Below are positions 51,283-62,200 of a stretch of 64,000 nt of DNA, one piece after another. The stretch's first letter is position 1; each line of letters opens with the position of its first letter. The stretch spans positions 1 through 64,000 of the forward strand of contig NZ_JHWV01000007.1 of NCBI RefSeq assembly GCF_000622005.1. The letters run 5' to 3'. This DNA is from Anaerovibrio sp. RM50 (GTDB lineage: Bacteria; Bacillota; Negativicutes; Selenomonadales; Selenomonadaceae). The notes below the pieces were generated by a model, which ran no database searches, was not told the DNA's origin, and saw nothing but the letters and a program-made list of their open reading frames with translations. The position numbers were made by a program, and so were the translations under genes.

Positions 51283-52920
51283 GTGTTAGCACTTATCGCC
51301 GCAATACCAATTATTATTACCATTATTCTTACGGTAGGCGTTAATATGCCGGCAAAAAAGGTACTGCCTATTGCCTGGCTGTCTATCTGTTTGATTGGTC
51401 TCTTCTACTGGCAAATGGACATGCTCCATGTTACCGCTTATACCATTACTGGTTTCCTGGGATCTATTGATACATTGCTGATTATCTTCGGTGCTATTCT
51501 GTTGATGAATATGCTAAACGAAGCCGGGGCAATGCGCAAAATTGAATCAATGTTCAATGGTATTTCTGAGGATGCCCGTATTCAGTTAGTAATTGTAGGC
51601 TATGGCCTTTCCGCATTTATCGAGGGTGCTGCAGGCTTTGGTACTCCACCGGCAATCTGCGCTCCGCTGCTGATTGGTCTCGGTTTCCCTCCAATGGCTG
51701 CTGCTATAGCCTGTCTGATTTTGGATTCACCGCCGGTATCCTTCGGTGCCGCCGGTACACCAACCAACTCTGCAGCTGAAATTTTGAAGGATACCCTTCC
51801 TACTATCGGCGTTACTGATTTGGAAGCGTGGAAGCTTGATCTGTCCTGGGCCTCTGCTGTTGGTCTTGCAGCTGGTACCTTCTTTGTTATTATGGTGGTT
51901 TTGGCTTTGATTACAAAGCAGTACAGCGAGGAGAAATCCTTCATCAAGCATTCACTGCCAATGGTTCCATTTGTATTGTTCACTACTGTAGTATTTGACG
52001 TTGTTTATCTTATCGTTGCAAAATTCATCGGCTCCGAGCTGGTATCAATCTGCGCCGGTGCTGTAACAATATTTGCCACTATCGGAGCAGCCAAGGCTGG
52101 CTTCCTTGTACCAAAGGATACATGGCGTTTCCCTGGTACTGAAAGAAAAACTGAGACTAAAACCGAATCCAATGAAGATAAGCCTTCCATGTCCCTCTTA
52201 AAGGCCTGGACTCCTTATCTGCTTATCGCTCTCTGGCTGGTACTTACCAGAATTCCGGAGATTGGTCTTAAGAGTATTATCACCAGCTTCGTATTCTCCA
52301 TGAACAACATTATGGGTGTTGAGGGTGCAGGCTTTGCCATGAAATACTTCAACAATCCTGGTTTGTTCCCATTTGTATTGGTGGTATTGATTTCCATTCC
52401 GTTCTACGGTCTAAGTGGAGATCAGGTGAAGGGTATCGTAAAGAAATCCTACAATCAGCTTTACGGTGCCACCATTGCCCTGCTCTTCGGCTTTGCAATG
52501 GTTTATATTTATCGTTATTCCAACGCCAACCCACTTGGCTGGGATTCCATGCTGGTTTCCATGGCCAAGGGCATGGCTGATCTGGCAGGGGCCAATTATG
52601 TATTCGTTGCTCCGTTCATCGGTACCATCGGTGCATTCATGTTTGGTTCCAACACAGTATCCAACATTATGTTTACCCCGCTCCAGTTCGAGACTGCAAC
52701 CATCCTGAACTTACCTCAGGTATTTATAGTTGCCCTCCAGAACCAGGGCGGTGCCATTGGTAACATCGTCTGCATCAACAACATCGTTGCGGTGTGTGCT
52801 ACCACGGGCATTATTGGTGCTGAAGGTAAGATGATAAAGGCCGCCGCACTGCCGTGGGTAGTCTGGTACATAGTGCTCATGGCCGCAATGCTTGGAGCAT
52901 TGGCAGTAGGGATTATTTAG
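51283..52920 (+). CDS. lctP: L-lactate permease (LctP/LldP family)
   Basis: About 545 residues, 12 or more hydrophobic segments. MEDMLHVTAYTITG-like, FSAFIEGAAGFGTPPAICAPLLIGLGFPP and FGAAGTPTNSAAEI, and the C-terminal GAFMFGSNTVSNIMFTPLQFETA and QGGAIGNIVCINNIVAV are lactate permease motifs. It imports lactate, and perhaps glycolate, with protons. The GTG at 51283 is 9 bases from AAGGAG; ATGs at 51274 and 51277 are too close to it. It is divergent from the Lut genes. Confidence 0.9.
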   Translation: MLALIAAIPIIITIILTVGVNMPAKKVLPIAWLSICLIGLFYWQMDMLHVTAYTITGFLGSIDTLLIIFGAILLMNMLNEAGAMRKIESMFNGISEDARIQLVIVGYGLSAFIEGAAGFGTPPAICAPLLIGLGFPPMAAAIACLILDSPPVSFGAAGTPTNSAAEILKDTLPTIGVTDLEAWKLDLSWASAVGLAAGTFFVIMVVLALITKQYSEEKSFIKHSLPMVPFVLFTTVVFDVVYLIVAKFIGSELVSICAGAVTIFATIGAAKAGFLVPKDTWRFPGTERKTETKTESNEDKPSMSLLKAWTPYLLIALWLVLTRIPEIGLKSIITSFVFSMNNIMGVEGAGFAMKYFNNPGLFPFVLVVLISIPFYGLSGDQVKGIVKKSYNQLYGATIALLFGFAMVYIYRYSNANPLGWDSMLVSMAKGMADLAGANYVFVAPFIGTIGAFMFGSNTVSNIMFTPLQFETATILNLPQVFIVALQNQGGAIGNIVCINNIVAVCATTGIIGAEGKMIKAAALPWVVWYIVLMAAMLGALAVGII

Positions 52921-53011
52921 CCCCCAGTTAGTAAAAGCAATCTTAGTTAGTAGGTGGTCTGCCACCCCGACAGGCTACTTATGAATATTCCCTTTATCTA
53001 ACAACCCAAAA

Positions 53012-53047
53012 TAAAAGCGCGTTGTCTCCCCGACAACGCGCTTTTAT
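53012..53047 (+). terminator. Intrinsic terminator after lactate permease
   Basis: AAAAGCGCGTTGTC pairs with GACAACGCGCTTTT, followed by ATT. Perfect stem of 14 bp. Confidence 0.85.
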
Positions 53048-53110
53048 TATGCATAATATTAAATAGTAAAAAGAAGGTAGGTCTATAGGCGGAACGTAGT
53101 TTATGAAGTC

Positions 53111-53254
53111 TATAACGAGCTTTAAGATGTCCCCCACCTCTTTAGGTGGGGGAAAACAAACTACAACAGCTGGCGAGCATATCTCCCAGCTCGTTGAAAC
53201 GCTAATTGGAAGATTTTTCTTCTAAAGAAGAAAAATTTGAACAATGGCGTTATA
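53111..53254 (+). repeat. 144-bp TATAACG element, copy 6
   Basis: Standard length, with a perfect domain 1 hairpin CCCCCACCT/AGGTGGGGG in place of CCCCTTCCT/AGGTGGGGG. Confidence 0.85.
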
Positions 53255-53266
53255 ATATAACATAAA

Positions 53267-53391
53267 AGGGAAGCCTATGGGCGGACGTAGTTTACATCGG
53301 TACTTAGCGAATTCAAGCTGAAAGCGCAGAATGAGCTTAGTATCCGTTATGTAAACTAGTGAGCGAGAGCGTTCCGCACATGGGCTTCCCA
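53267..53391. repeat. Large imperfect palindrome (second repeat family)
   Basis: GGGAAGCC...GTAGTTTACAT on the left pairs with ATGTAAACTA...GGGCTTCCC on the right, with an 11-base one-sided extra segment. A partial left arm of similar sequence lies at 53073-53110, ahead of the 144-bp element. Confidence 0.65.
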
Positions 53392-53416
53392 TTTTGTTAT
53401 CTATAATTTTCTACAC

Positions 53417-53455
53417 AATAAAAGGACTGCCCCCTACGGAAGTAGTCCTTTTAAT
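53417..53455. terminator. Bidirectional terminator after secF
   Basis: AAAAGGACT pairs with AGTCCTTTT; on the minus strand TTTTATTG follows. It ends the tgt-yajC-secDF transcript. Confidence 0.7.
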
Positions 53456-53473
53456 GTTTTATGTTTTAAGTTT

Positions 53474-54430
53474 TTATGCTTCAGTTGCAGCCGGCTTGTT
53501 GGTGTTGCCGGTCTTTTTGCTTTCCGCAATGTTACGCATAGTTACCCACAATGGGCTGGCGATAAAGATTGAGGAATAGCAGCCGCTGAAGAAGCCGCAC
53601 AGCAGTGCAAAGGCGAAATCCTTGGTGGTTTCACCGCCGAACCAGTACAGTGCAAAGGTTGTAAACAAACAGGTAAATACAGTGTACAGGGAACGGGTGA
53701 GAGTCTGGTAAATACTGCGATTTGCCAGTTCGAAAAGGTCACCGCCACGACGGAAGTGAAGCTTCAGATTCTCTCTGATACGGTCGAAAATTACGATGGT
53801 ATCGTTGATGGAATAACCTACAATGGTGAGGATAGCTGCCACGAAGGAGCTGTCCACCTGCTTCTGGGTAAAGGAGAAGATACTCAGAACAACCAGAATA
53901 TCGTGTACCAGTGCCAGCACCGCAGATACGCCGAAGCGCCACTCGAAGCGGTAGGATACGTACATAATAATCAGTACCCAGGAAATCAGGGTTGCCATAA
54001 GAGCATCCATAATGAGCTCGCCGCCGATGGTGGCACCCACCTTCTCCTCACGGAGAACAGTGTAGTCACCCACATCTTCCTTCAGGGTCGCCATTACGGC
54101 CTTACGATCGTTTTCCTCCAGATCCACAGTACGGATCATAACATCCTTGGAGGCCTCCACATTGGTAACATCGCCGGATAACTGAATTGTAGCGTTATCC
54201 AGATTATACTTTCTCAAAGAGTCGCGGATTTCAGGAAGGGTAACTTCCTTCTCAAAACGCATATCGATAATGGTACCGCCTGTAAAATCAATACCAAAGT
54301 TAAAACCGTTGATGAACATGCTGATAATACCGGGAATAATTATAAGCAGGGAAATGGCGAACCAAATCTTGGAACGATGCATGATATCAAAAGGAATCTT
54401 CACCTGCTGTTCAACAGTCTTCTTAGCCAA
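53474..54430 (-). CDS. secF: Protein translocase subunit SecF
   Basis: 318 residues, six transmembrane segments (first about 22-40, the rest from 140). NFGIDFTGGTIIDMRFE, VGYSINDTIVIFDRIRENL and the C-terminal YSSIFIASPLWV match SecF. It works with SecD and the SecYEG channel to pull exported proteins, using the proton gradient. It overlaps secD by 8 bases. Last gene of the operon. Confidence 0.95.
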   Translation of the reverse strand: MAKKTVEQQVKIPFDIMHRSKIWFAISLLIIIPGIISMFINGFNFGIDFTGGTIIDMRFEKEVTLPEIRDSLRKYNLDNATIQLSGDVTNVEASKDVMIRTVDLEENDRKAVMATLKEDVGDYTVLREEKVGATIGGELIMDALMATLISWVLIIMYVSYRFEWRFGVSAVLALVHDILVVLSIFSFTQKQVDSSFVAAILTIVGYSINDTIVIFDRIRENLKLHFRRGGDLFELANRSIYQTLTRSLYTVFTCLFTTFALYWFGGETTKDFAFALLCGFFSGCYSSIFIASPLWVTMRNIAESKKTGNTNKPAATEA

Positions 54431-55676
54431 GCTTGGTCACCTCCTCCTTCTCCTTTGCCACGTTGCTGATTCCATAACCATAAATGGCAGGATTCTTAAA
54501 GAGCTGTGCTGCAATGAGATTCTTGCACATGAACTGGGTAAGGGTAATGGCTGTAAACATGGACAGCACTACGCCAAGGCCCAGGGTAATGGCAAAGCCC
54601 TTGATGCTGCCAGTACCAAAGCAGAACAGCACCGCAGAGGCGATAATAGTAGTAATATTGGAGTCGAAAATTGTGGTGAAAGCACGCTCAAAGCCCGCAT
54701 CCATAGCAAGTCGCATGGTCTTTCCAGTGCGGAATTCTTCCTTGAAATGCTCAAATATAAGCACGTTGGCATCTACCGCCATACCGATGGACAGGATGAT
54801 ACCAGCCACACCCGGAAGTGTAAGGGTTGCATCCAGTATCTTCAGGCTGAAGAGCAGGATAATAACGTAAGCCATCAATGCAATATCCGCAATGATACCT
54901 GGCAGACGATAGAACAAAATCATAAAGAGAACTACGGCGCCAAGGCCAATTGCAAAGGCATAAACGGATTTATCCTTGGAATCCTGACCAAGGGAAGGAC
55001 CTACAGTTCTGGTCTCAATGATGTTAACCTTTACTGGCAGGGAACCGCTTCTCAGAAGAATTGCCAGATTGTGGGCTTCCTCCAAAGTCTTGTTACCGGT
55101 GATAACTGCCTTGCCGCCCATAATAGGCTCATTTACACGTGGGTTGGTCAGAACCTCACCATCAAGGAGAATGGCAATGTTACGGCCCACATTTTTGGAG
55201 GTCAGATCAGCGAACTTCTCGCCGCCTTCAGGGCTGAACTCCAGCTCTACAAGATTCTGGCCCTGCTGGTCAGTCTGCTCACGGGCGTCCTTAAGGTCAG
55301 TACCAGTAAGAACGGTCTCGCCCTTGTCATTCTTGAATTCCAGCATTGCGGTCTTACCAATTACCTGAATTGCCTTATCAGGATCCTTGATACCCGGCAG
55401 CTCAATGATAATACGGCGCTCGCCCTGGCGCTGAACAATTGGCTCTGCCAGACCCAACTCATTAACTCGCTTTTCCATGATTCGTACTACACGATCCATG
55501 GCGTCACCATTTACAGGTGCTTCAGGGGTGTCTTCTGCTTCCAGCACCACGTGGGTACCACCCTGCAGGTCAAGACCCTGTCTGATGGACTTTGCCAATG
55601 GGCCAACAAAGGCAAAGAATATGCCTACGATGACGATGATGGCAGCCAGAAGCTTTAATAAACTATCCTTTCTCAA
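54423..55676 (-). CDS. secD: Protein translocase subunit SecD
   Basis: 417 residues, six transmembrane segments (first 8-26, five more from about 250), with an external P1-type region between. GLDLQGGTHVVLEAE, LPGIKDPDKAIQVIGKTAMLEF, and MAVDANVLIFEHFKEE are SecD patterns; the conserved acidic residues lie in the last. It follows the 5-FTHF cyclo-ligase gene by about 30 bases. Confidence 0.95.
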   Translation of the reverse strand: MRKDSLLKLLAAIIVIVGIFFAFVGPLAKSIRQGLDLQGGTHVVLEAEDTPEAPVNGDAMDRVVRIMEKRVNELGLAEPIVQRQGERRIIIELPGIKDPDKAIQVIGKTAMLEFKNDKGETVLTGTDLKDAREQTDQQGQNLVELEFSPEGGEKFADLTSKNVGRNIAILLDGEVLTNPRVNEPIMGGKAVITGNKTLEEAHNLAILLRSGSLPVKVNIIETRTVGPSLGQDSKDKSVYAFAIGLGAVVLFMILFYRLPGIIADIALMAYVIILLFSLKILDATLTLPGVAGIILSIGMAVDANVLIFEHFKEEFRTGKTMRLAMDAGFERAFTTIFDSNITTIIASAVLFCFGTGSIKGFAITLGLGVVLSMFTAITLTQFMCKNLIAAQLFKNPAIYGYGISNVAKEKEEVTKLG

Positions 55677-55708
55677 CTACTTCCATCCTTCTTTCGAATT
55701 ATTATTTA

Positions 55709-56299
55709 TTATTTGGAACATTTTATAATTCCATTATGTGTAAGAAGATAATCCACAGGAATATCATGGTCCATAACCTTAATTTCCTCCATGAGCTGGC
55801 ACTCAAAGGCAACTCCCACCAGCGCAGCATTTTGGGTTTTCTTAAGGAATATGTCATAAAATCCGCCGCCCAGACCAAGACGATGGCCCTCCTTATCAAA
55901 GGCCGCGCCGGGAACCACCACGAAATCAATCTCCTCAGGACTCACCTCGTGATAATTCTCTTTGTTCACCGTGGGAATATCCCAGTAGCCGGGCTCCAGC
56001 TCATTCAAGCTGTTCAATCTGGCCGCTGTCATAATACGGGTCTTTGGCGCCCCAATATAGGGAATGCAAAGCTTCTTCCCGTCTGCCAGCACCTGGTTCA
56101 ATATTTCCCTGGTCTGAACTTCCTCTTCCACTGAAACATAGCAAAAAACGCAGGAGGCTTTTTTGTACAGCTCAAAATCCCTGAGCTGCTTGTAAATACC
56201 ATGGCTTTCAGCCACCCGCTTTTCCGGGCGCATGGCCCGTCTTTTAATAAGAGCAGTCTTTCTGAGCTCTTTTTTCAAAAGATTAAGGTCTTTCTCCAT
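55709..56299 (-). CDS. 5-formyltetrahydrofolate cyclo-ligase
   Basis: 196 residues, cytoplasmic. KKELRKTALIKRRAM at the N-terminus binds ATP phosphates, and DKEGHRLGLGGGFYDIFLKK is the family signature (usually RLGxGxGYYD). It converts 5-formyl-THF to methenyl-THF with ATP. Its start overlaps the yajC stop by one base, so it is embedded in the tgt-yajC-secDF operon. Confidence 0.92.
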   Translation of the reverse strand: MEKDLNLLKKELRKTALIKRRAMRPEKRVAESHGIYKQLRDFELYKKASCVFCYVSVEEEVQTREILNQVLADGKKLCIPYIGAPKTRIMTAARLNSLNELEPGYWDIPTVNKENYHEVSPEEIDFVVVPGAAFDKEGHRLGLGGGFYDIFLKKTQNAALVGVAFECQLMEEIKVMDHDIPVDYLLTHNGIIKCSK

Positions 56300-56664
56300 T
56301 ATTCCTTATCCTTTGCTTCCTCAACATTTGCTTCTTCCACAGCTTCATCCTTTGGTGCAGATCCGGACAAAAGCTCCTTGCGCTCCTCCTCACTGCCCAC
56401 AATGGCTGTGGCAATCATGGACTTGGCTACCTCAATAACCACGCCCTCAGCAACCTCCAGCATAATGGTGGCCTCCTTGACCATATCCACTCTGCCGTAG
56501 ATGCCGCCCCGGGTCACCACCTTGGTTCCCCGTCTGAGCTTGGACACCATGTCCTGCTGTTTTTCCTGTTGTTTCTTCTGGGGACGATAAAGCAGCACGT
56601 AAAACAGAATAACCATCAGAATAACCGGTGCCGCTCCACCAAGTCCGAAGAAATCTTCCCCCAT
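56299..56664 (-). CDS. yajC: Preprotein translocase subunit YajC
   Basis: 121 residues. One transmembrane segment (about 12-30, VILMVILFYVLLYRPQ), then QKKQQEKQQDMVSKLRRGTKVVTRGGIYGRV, the family core, and an acidic C-terminal tail (KDEAVEEANVEEAKDKE). It belongs to the SecDF-YajC accessory complex. Downstream of tgt by about 37 bases. Confidence 0.94.
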   Translation of the reverse strand: MGEDFFGLGGAAPVILMVILFYVLLYRPQKKQQEKQQDMVSKLRRGTKVVTRGGIYGRVDMVKEATIMLEVAEGVVIEVAKSMIATAIVGSEEERKELLSGSAPKDEAVEEANVEEAKDKE

Positions 56665-56700
56665 TACATTACCCCCTTAATCTGCTCTCTGGGCAGATAA

Positions 56701-57852
<1,152 letters not shown>

Positions 57853-57914
57853 TCATTAGTATTTTCATGGTGTTTGGAAAGATAATCCAATAAACACTCT
57901 AACTAAAATATCAT

Positions 57915-57955
57915 AACACAAAAAGACTGTTCTTTCAACAATAGTCAAAAGAGCA
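57915..57955 (-). terminator. Terminator after the Fsr gene
   Basis: Minus strand: GAC-TATTGTT pairs imperfectly with AACA-GTC around a GAAAG loop, followed by TTTTTG. A weaker candidate. Confidence 0.4.
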
Positions 57956-58030
57956 GGCTTCTTTTCGGCGTAATTCTTTAAAAATTTATTCTTGAATTTC
58001 TTATGGTTAAAAAATTTATGGTTAAAGCTC

Positions 58031-59203
58031 TTATTCTTCCCTGTATGGGGTGATTATAACCATGGCAATGGCCAAAAATACTGGCACTATGCTTATAAGA
58101 AGGGCTGTTTCCAGACCGATATGGTCTCCCAACACTGCTGTCACTGCGGCACCAATACTGCCAATACCGTAGCAAAGGCCCATCATCATACCGCTGGCCA
58201 CGCCAATAAACTGAGGCATCAGATGGCCTGTCCACACAATTGAGCTTGGCTGGGAAGCCATCAGCAGGGCTCCTGCCAAAAACAGGGCAATAATGGCCAT
58301 TACACTGTCATTTGGCATCAAAAAGAAGTAAATAACAGGAGCCAATGAGAAAATCAGGGAATAGGCCATTACCTTTTTATGATTGGTTCTGTCCCCTATT
58401 TCGCCCCCAAAAAGGCCCCCAAGGGCGGAGCCAGCCAGAAACACTCCCAAAAGTGTCCCCGACATCACAGGGGATATGCCCTTGCTCTGCATCAGCAGAG
58501 GCAGAAAGGTAACAACACATACATGGGTCCAGCATCTAAAGCCCATGGCAAGGTTCAGCCTCACCACATCAATGTTTCGCAAAATACTCTTAAAATCAGC
58601 TTCCGCCGCCTCATCAGAGGGCTTGTCGCTTGTTGAATGGAGATTCCACAAATTGGTGAAAATATAGGCCCCTGCCAGCAACACCCCGGGAATAATCAGC
58701 ACGGGAAGGCTCTCCAGCGGATAGCGGTCCAAAAAGGCCACCACCAGCACAGGAGCCAGGGCAAAGCCAATATTTCCCCCAGCCACATAGAAGGAAACGG
58801 AGCGGCCCAGATTCATTTTGCTGCTGACCTTCCTCAAAAGAGAGGTGCCCAAGGGGTGATAGGCAGACACCGCCACTCCCAAAAGGGCGCAGAGCAAAAA
58901 CAGCACGGGCTTGTTTGGGGCATAGCCCACGAGGCAAATAAAGACTCCCGCCAATGACACCGCATATATCATGGACTTGCTGAAATTGTGCTTGTCAAAA
59001 AAGTAGCCAAAAATGGGCTGAAACAAATTGGAGGTTATGGACAGCACCATTACCAAAAGGCCGCACATGGTAAGGGACATGTCCATCCGCACCATGATTA
59101 TGGGCAAAAGCACCGGGAGAAAATTATTATAGAAATCAACCATGAAGTGGCCCCCGGCCAGGAGAAATACCCCGGTCTTTGGGCCGCATTTTATATCAGT
59201 CAT
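58031..59203 (-). CDS. MFS transporter, fosmidomycin-resistance (Fsr) type
   Basis: 390 residues, about 12 transmembrane segments. LLAGGHFMVDFYNNFLPVLLPII and SNLFQPIFGYFFDKHNFSK in the N-half, GGNIGFALAPVLVVAF, and GGEIGDRTNHKKVMAYSL in the C-half match the Fsr subfamily, which exports fosmidomycin and probably natural toxic metabolites. The true substrate is unknown. It follows dnaE by about 33 bases on the same strand. Confidence 0.88.
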   Translation of the reverse strand: MTDIKCGPKTGVFLLAGGHFMVDFYNNFLPVLLPIIMVRMDMSLTMCGLLVMVLSITSNLFQPIFGYFFDKHNFSKSMIYAVSLAGVFICLVGYAPNKPVLFLLCALLGVAVSAYHPLGTSLLRKVSSKMNLGRSVSFYVAGGNIGFALAPVLVVAFLDRYPLESLPVLIIPGVLLAGAYIFTNLWNLHSTSDKPSDEAAEADFKSILRNIDVVRLNLAMGFRCWTHVCVVTFLPLLMQSKGISPVMSGTLLGVFLAGSALGGLFGGEIGDRTNHKKVMAYSLIFSLAPVIYFFLMPNDSVMAIIALFLAGALLMASQPSSIVWTGHLMPQFIGVASGMMMGLCYGIGSIGAAVTAVLGDHIGLETALLISIVPVFLAIAMVIITPYREE

Positions 59204-59236
59204 AAAAATAACCTCAACTTTCCAGTTATCCTATGC

Positions 59237-62200
59237 TTATCTTGTCTTTACACAATCATCCCCAAGAATTTCCTTAAGGAGGGAAATGGCTTCCTCGGAG
59301 CCGTCAATCCACATGGCCCGCTCTGTCTTAATAACCTTCTTGCGGGCTGAATAATAAATATATACGATATGCTCCCCCTGATGGGTTGTAAGCACGTCCT
59401 TCACTGCTTTGTACACCGCTTCATTTTCATGGGCAGCGCTGATGGCAATATAAATATCTGGCTTGTAATCCTTCAGGAGACATACCCTGTCTGCCAAAAT
59501 CTTGATGCCCTCGTCGGTGTAATTGATCTTGCCCGCCACCATAACTGCAGAATCAGGCTCCAAAGCATTGGTACTGTTATAAAAGACCTTAGGGAACACC
59601 ACCACTTCCATGGAATGGGAGAAATCCTCCACCTCCATAAAGCACATGGTATCGCCCTTCTTGGTGGCAATGCGCTTAGCGCTCACCACCATGCCCCCCA
59701 GCTTCACAGTTTTGCCATCTCTCAGCTTTCCAGCCACAATATCGCTGATAGGGGTAAGGCCATCCAGAATTTCCTTGTATTCATCCAAAGGGTGCCCTGT
59801 AATATAGAAGCCGGTGATTTCCTTTTCCCACATGAGCATTATGCTGCGATCCACCTCAGGAATATCCGGAAGCTTTACTTCAGTAACGTCATTTAAAACC
59901 TCATCATCAAAGAGCCCCATCTGGCCTGTGGCCTTGTCCTTTTGTGACACAGCCGCCGCATCTACAGTTTTGGACAACACCTCCAAAAGCTGAGACCGCC
60001 TTGCGCCAATAGAATCAAAGGCACCGCACTTAATAAGGCTCTCAATAACCCGCTTATTAATGGTGCGCATATCGATACGGGTGCAAAAATCCATAAGGGA
60101 GGTGAATGGGCCGCCATTGGCACGCTCCTCCTCCAGATTCTGCATGGCAGCATCCCCCACATTTTTCACAGCCGCCAGTCCAAAGCGAATGGCATCTCCG
60201 TCAACGCTGAAGTTTACGGAGCTGGCATTTATATCAGGAGGCAGAACTGCAATGCCCATACGGCGGCACTGCTCAATATACACGCTCACCTTGTCCGTGG
60301 TATCCATAACGCTGGTCAGCATGGCCGCCATGAATTCCTCCGGATAATTGGCCTTAAGATATGCCGTCTGCCATGCCACGTAGGCGTATGCCGCACTGTG
60401 GGACTTATTGAAGCCATAGTCCGCAAAATGGGTCAGCAAATCAAATATCTTGTTGGCAAGATCAGCGTCAATTCCGTTGGCATCACAGCCCTTAAGGAAA
60501 TTTTCCTTCTGGGCCATCAGAATAGCCGCCTTTTTCTTACCCATGGCACGGCGGAGAAGATCCGCCTGTCCCAAAGTAAAGCCCGCCAGCACCTGCACAA
60601 TCTGCATTACCTGCTCCTGATATAGAACCACGCCAAAGGTTTCCTTAAGTATTGGCTCCAGAAGGGGGTGCATATATTTAACTTCTTTGGTGCCGTGACG
60701 GCCGGCGATAAAGTCATCCACCATGCCGCTGCCCAATGGGCCCGGGCGGTAAAGGGCCACCAATGGAATAAGGTCCGTAAAGCCCTCAGGCTTCAGCTCC
60801 TTGATTATATTGGTCATGCCGCTGGATTCCATCTGGAACACCGCCCCAGTAAAGCCCTTGCAGAGCATTTCAGAGGTTTTCACATCCACCAGGGGAATGG
60901 TTCTCAAATCCACGTCCAGTCCCCGATTTTTCTTTATATTTTTAATGGCATCATCAAGTACTGTAAGGGTACGAAGGCCCAAAAAGTCCATTTTCAGAAG
61001 TCCCAGCTCCTCCACATGGTCCTTGTCATACTGGGTCACCAATGTGCCGTCCGTCATCATAACTGGAAGATAGTCCGTAAGAGGATTGCGGGCAATCACA
61101 ATACCCGCCGCATGGGTTGAGGAATGTCTTGGCAGGCCCTCCACCCCCATGGCAAAATCCAGCAGACGGTGAATCTCCTCAGACTCATCATAGAGAGCCT
61201 TCAGCTCCTTGGTGGTGTCCAAGGCCTTCTGAATAGTAATACCAAGCTCTGAAGGTACCAGCTTGGTAATCTTGTTCATCTCACTGAATGGCATATTTAG
61301 TGCCCGGCCCACATCCTTTATAGCGCCCTTGGCCGCCAATGTACCAAAGGTAACAATCTGGGCCACATGGTCCTCCCCGTAGCGGCGCTTAACGTACTCA
61401 ATAACCTCCTCACGGCGCACATAACAAAAATCCACGTCTATATCAGGCATGGTTACGCGCTCAGGATTGAGGAAGCGCTCAAAGAGCAGGGAATATTTAA
61501 GTGGGTCAATATCCGTAATCCCCAGCAAATAGGCCACAATACTGCCTGCCGCGGAGCCACGTCCCGGCCCCACGGGAATATTTTCGCTGCGGGCATAATT
61601 TATAAAGTCCCAAACAATAAGGAAGTAGCTGTCAAAGCCCATGGTATGTATGACACCCAGCTCGTACTCAAGGCGGTCACGGACCTCCTTGGTTTCCTCG
61701 GAATAATGGGATGGGAGGTTATCCTCGCACAGCTTTCTCAGATACTGCTCATCTGTCATACCCTCCGGCAACGGGAACAACGGCAAATGACGGTGCTCAA
61801 AATCAAATTCCACATGACAGCGCTCAGCAATTTTTACTGTATTGGACATGGCCTCAGGGTATTCAGGGAACAGCTTGGCCATTTCCTCAGGGCTCTTGAG
61901 ATAGAACTCCTGACCAAAAAACTTCATGCGGCTGGGATCATCCACGGTTTTGCTCATCTGAATACAGAGAAGAATATCGTGGAACTCACTGGCCTCACGG
62001 GTCAAATAATGGGCGTCATTTGTGGCCACCAAACCGATATTGTACTTTTGGGCCAGCTCAATAAGCCCCTTGTTGGCCTTAACCTCCTGCTCCATGCCGT
62101 GGTACTGAATTTCAATAAAGAAATTATCCTTGCCGAAAATCTCCAGATAATCCTGCAGGGACTTTTCCGCCCTGTCCATGTCCCCACGAAGAATCCAGGC

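Larger units (their letters stand above)
52921..53473. other. Spacer packed with hairpins
   Basis: Terminator (53012-53047), an interrupted left arm of a hairpin element (53073-53110), a 144-bp element copy (53111-53254), a large imperfect palindrome (53267-53391) and the secF terminator (53417-53455). No gene seen. Confidence 0.7.

Noticed and set aside
54270-55658. 462-codon plus-strand frame opposite secD and secF
   Set aside because: Antisense shadow of secD/secF; composition is that of reversed membrane-protein codons.
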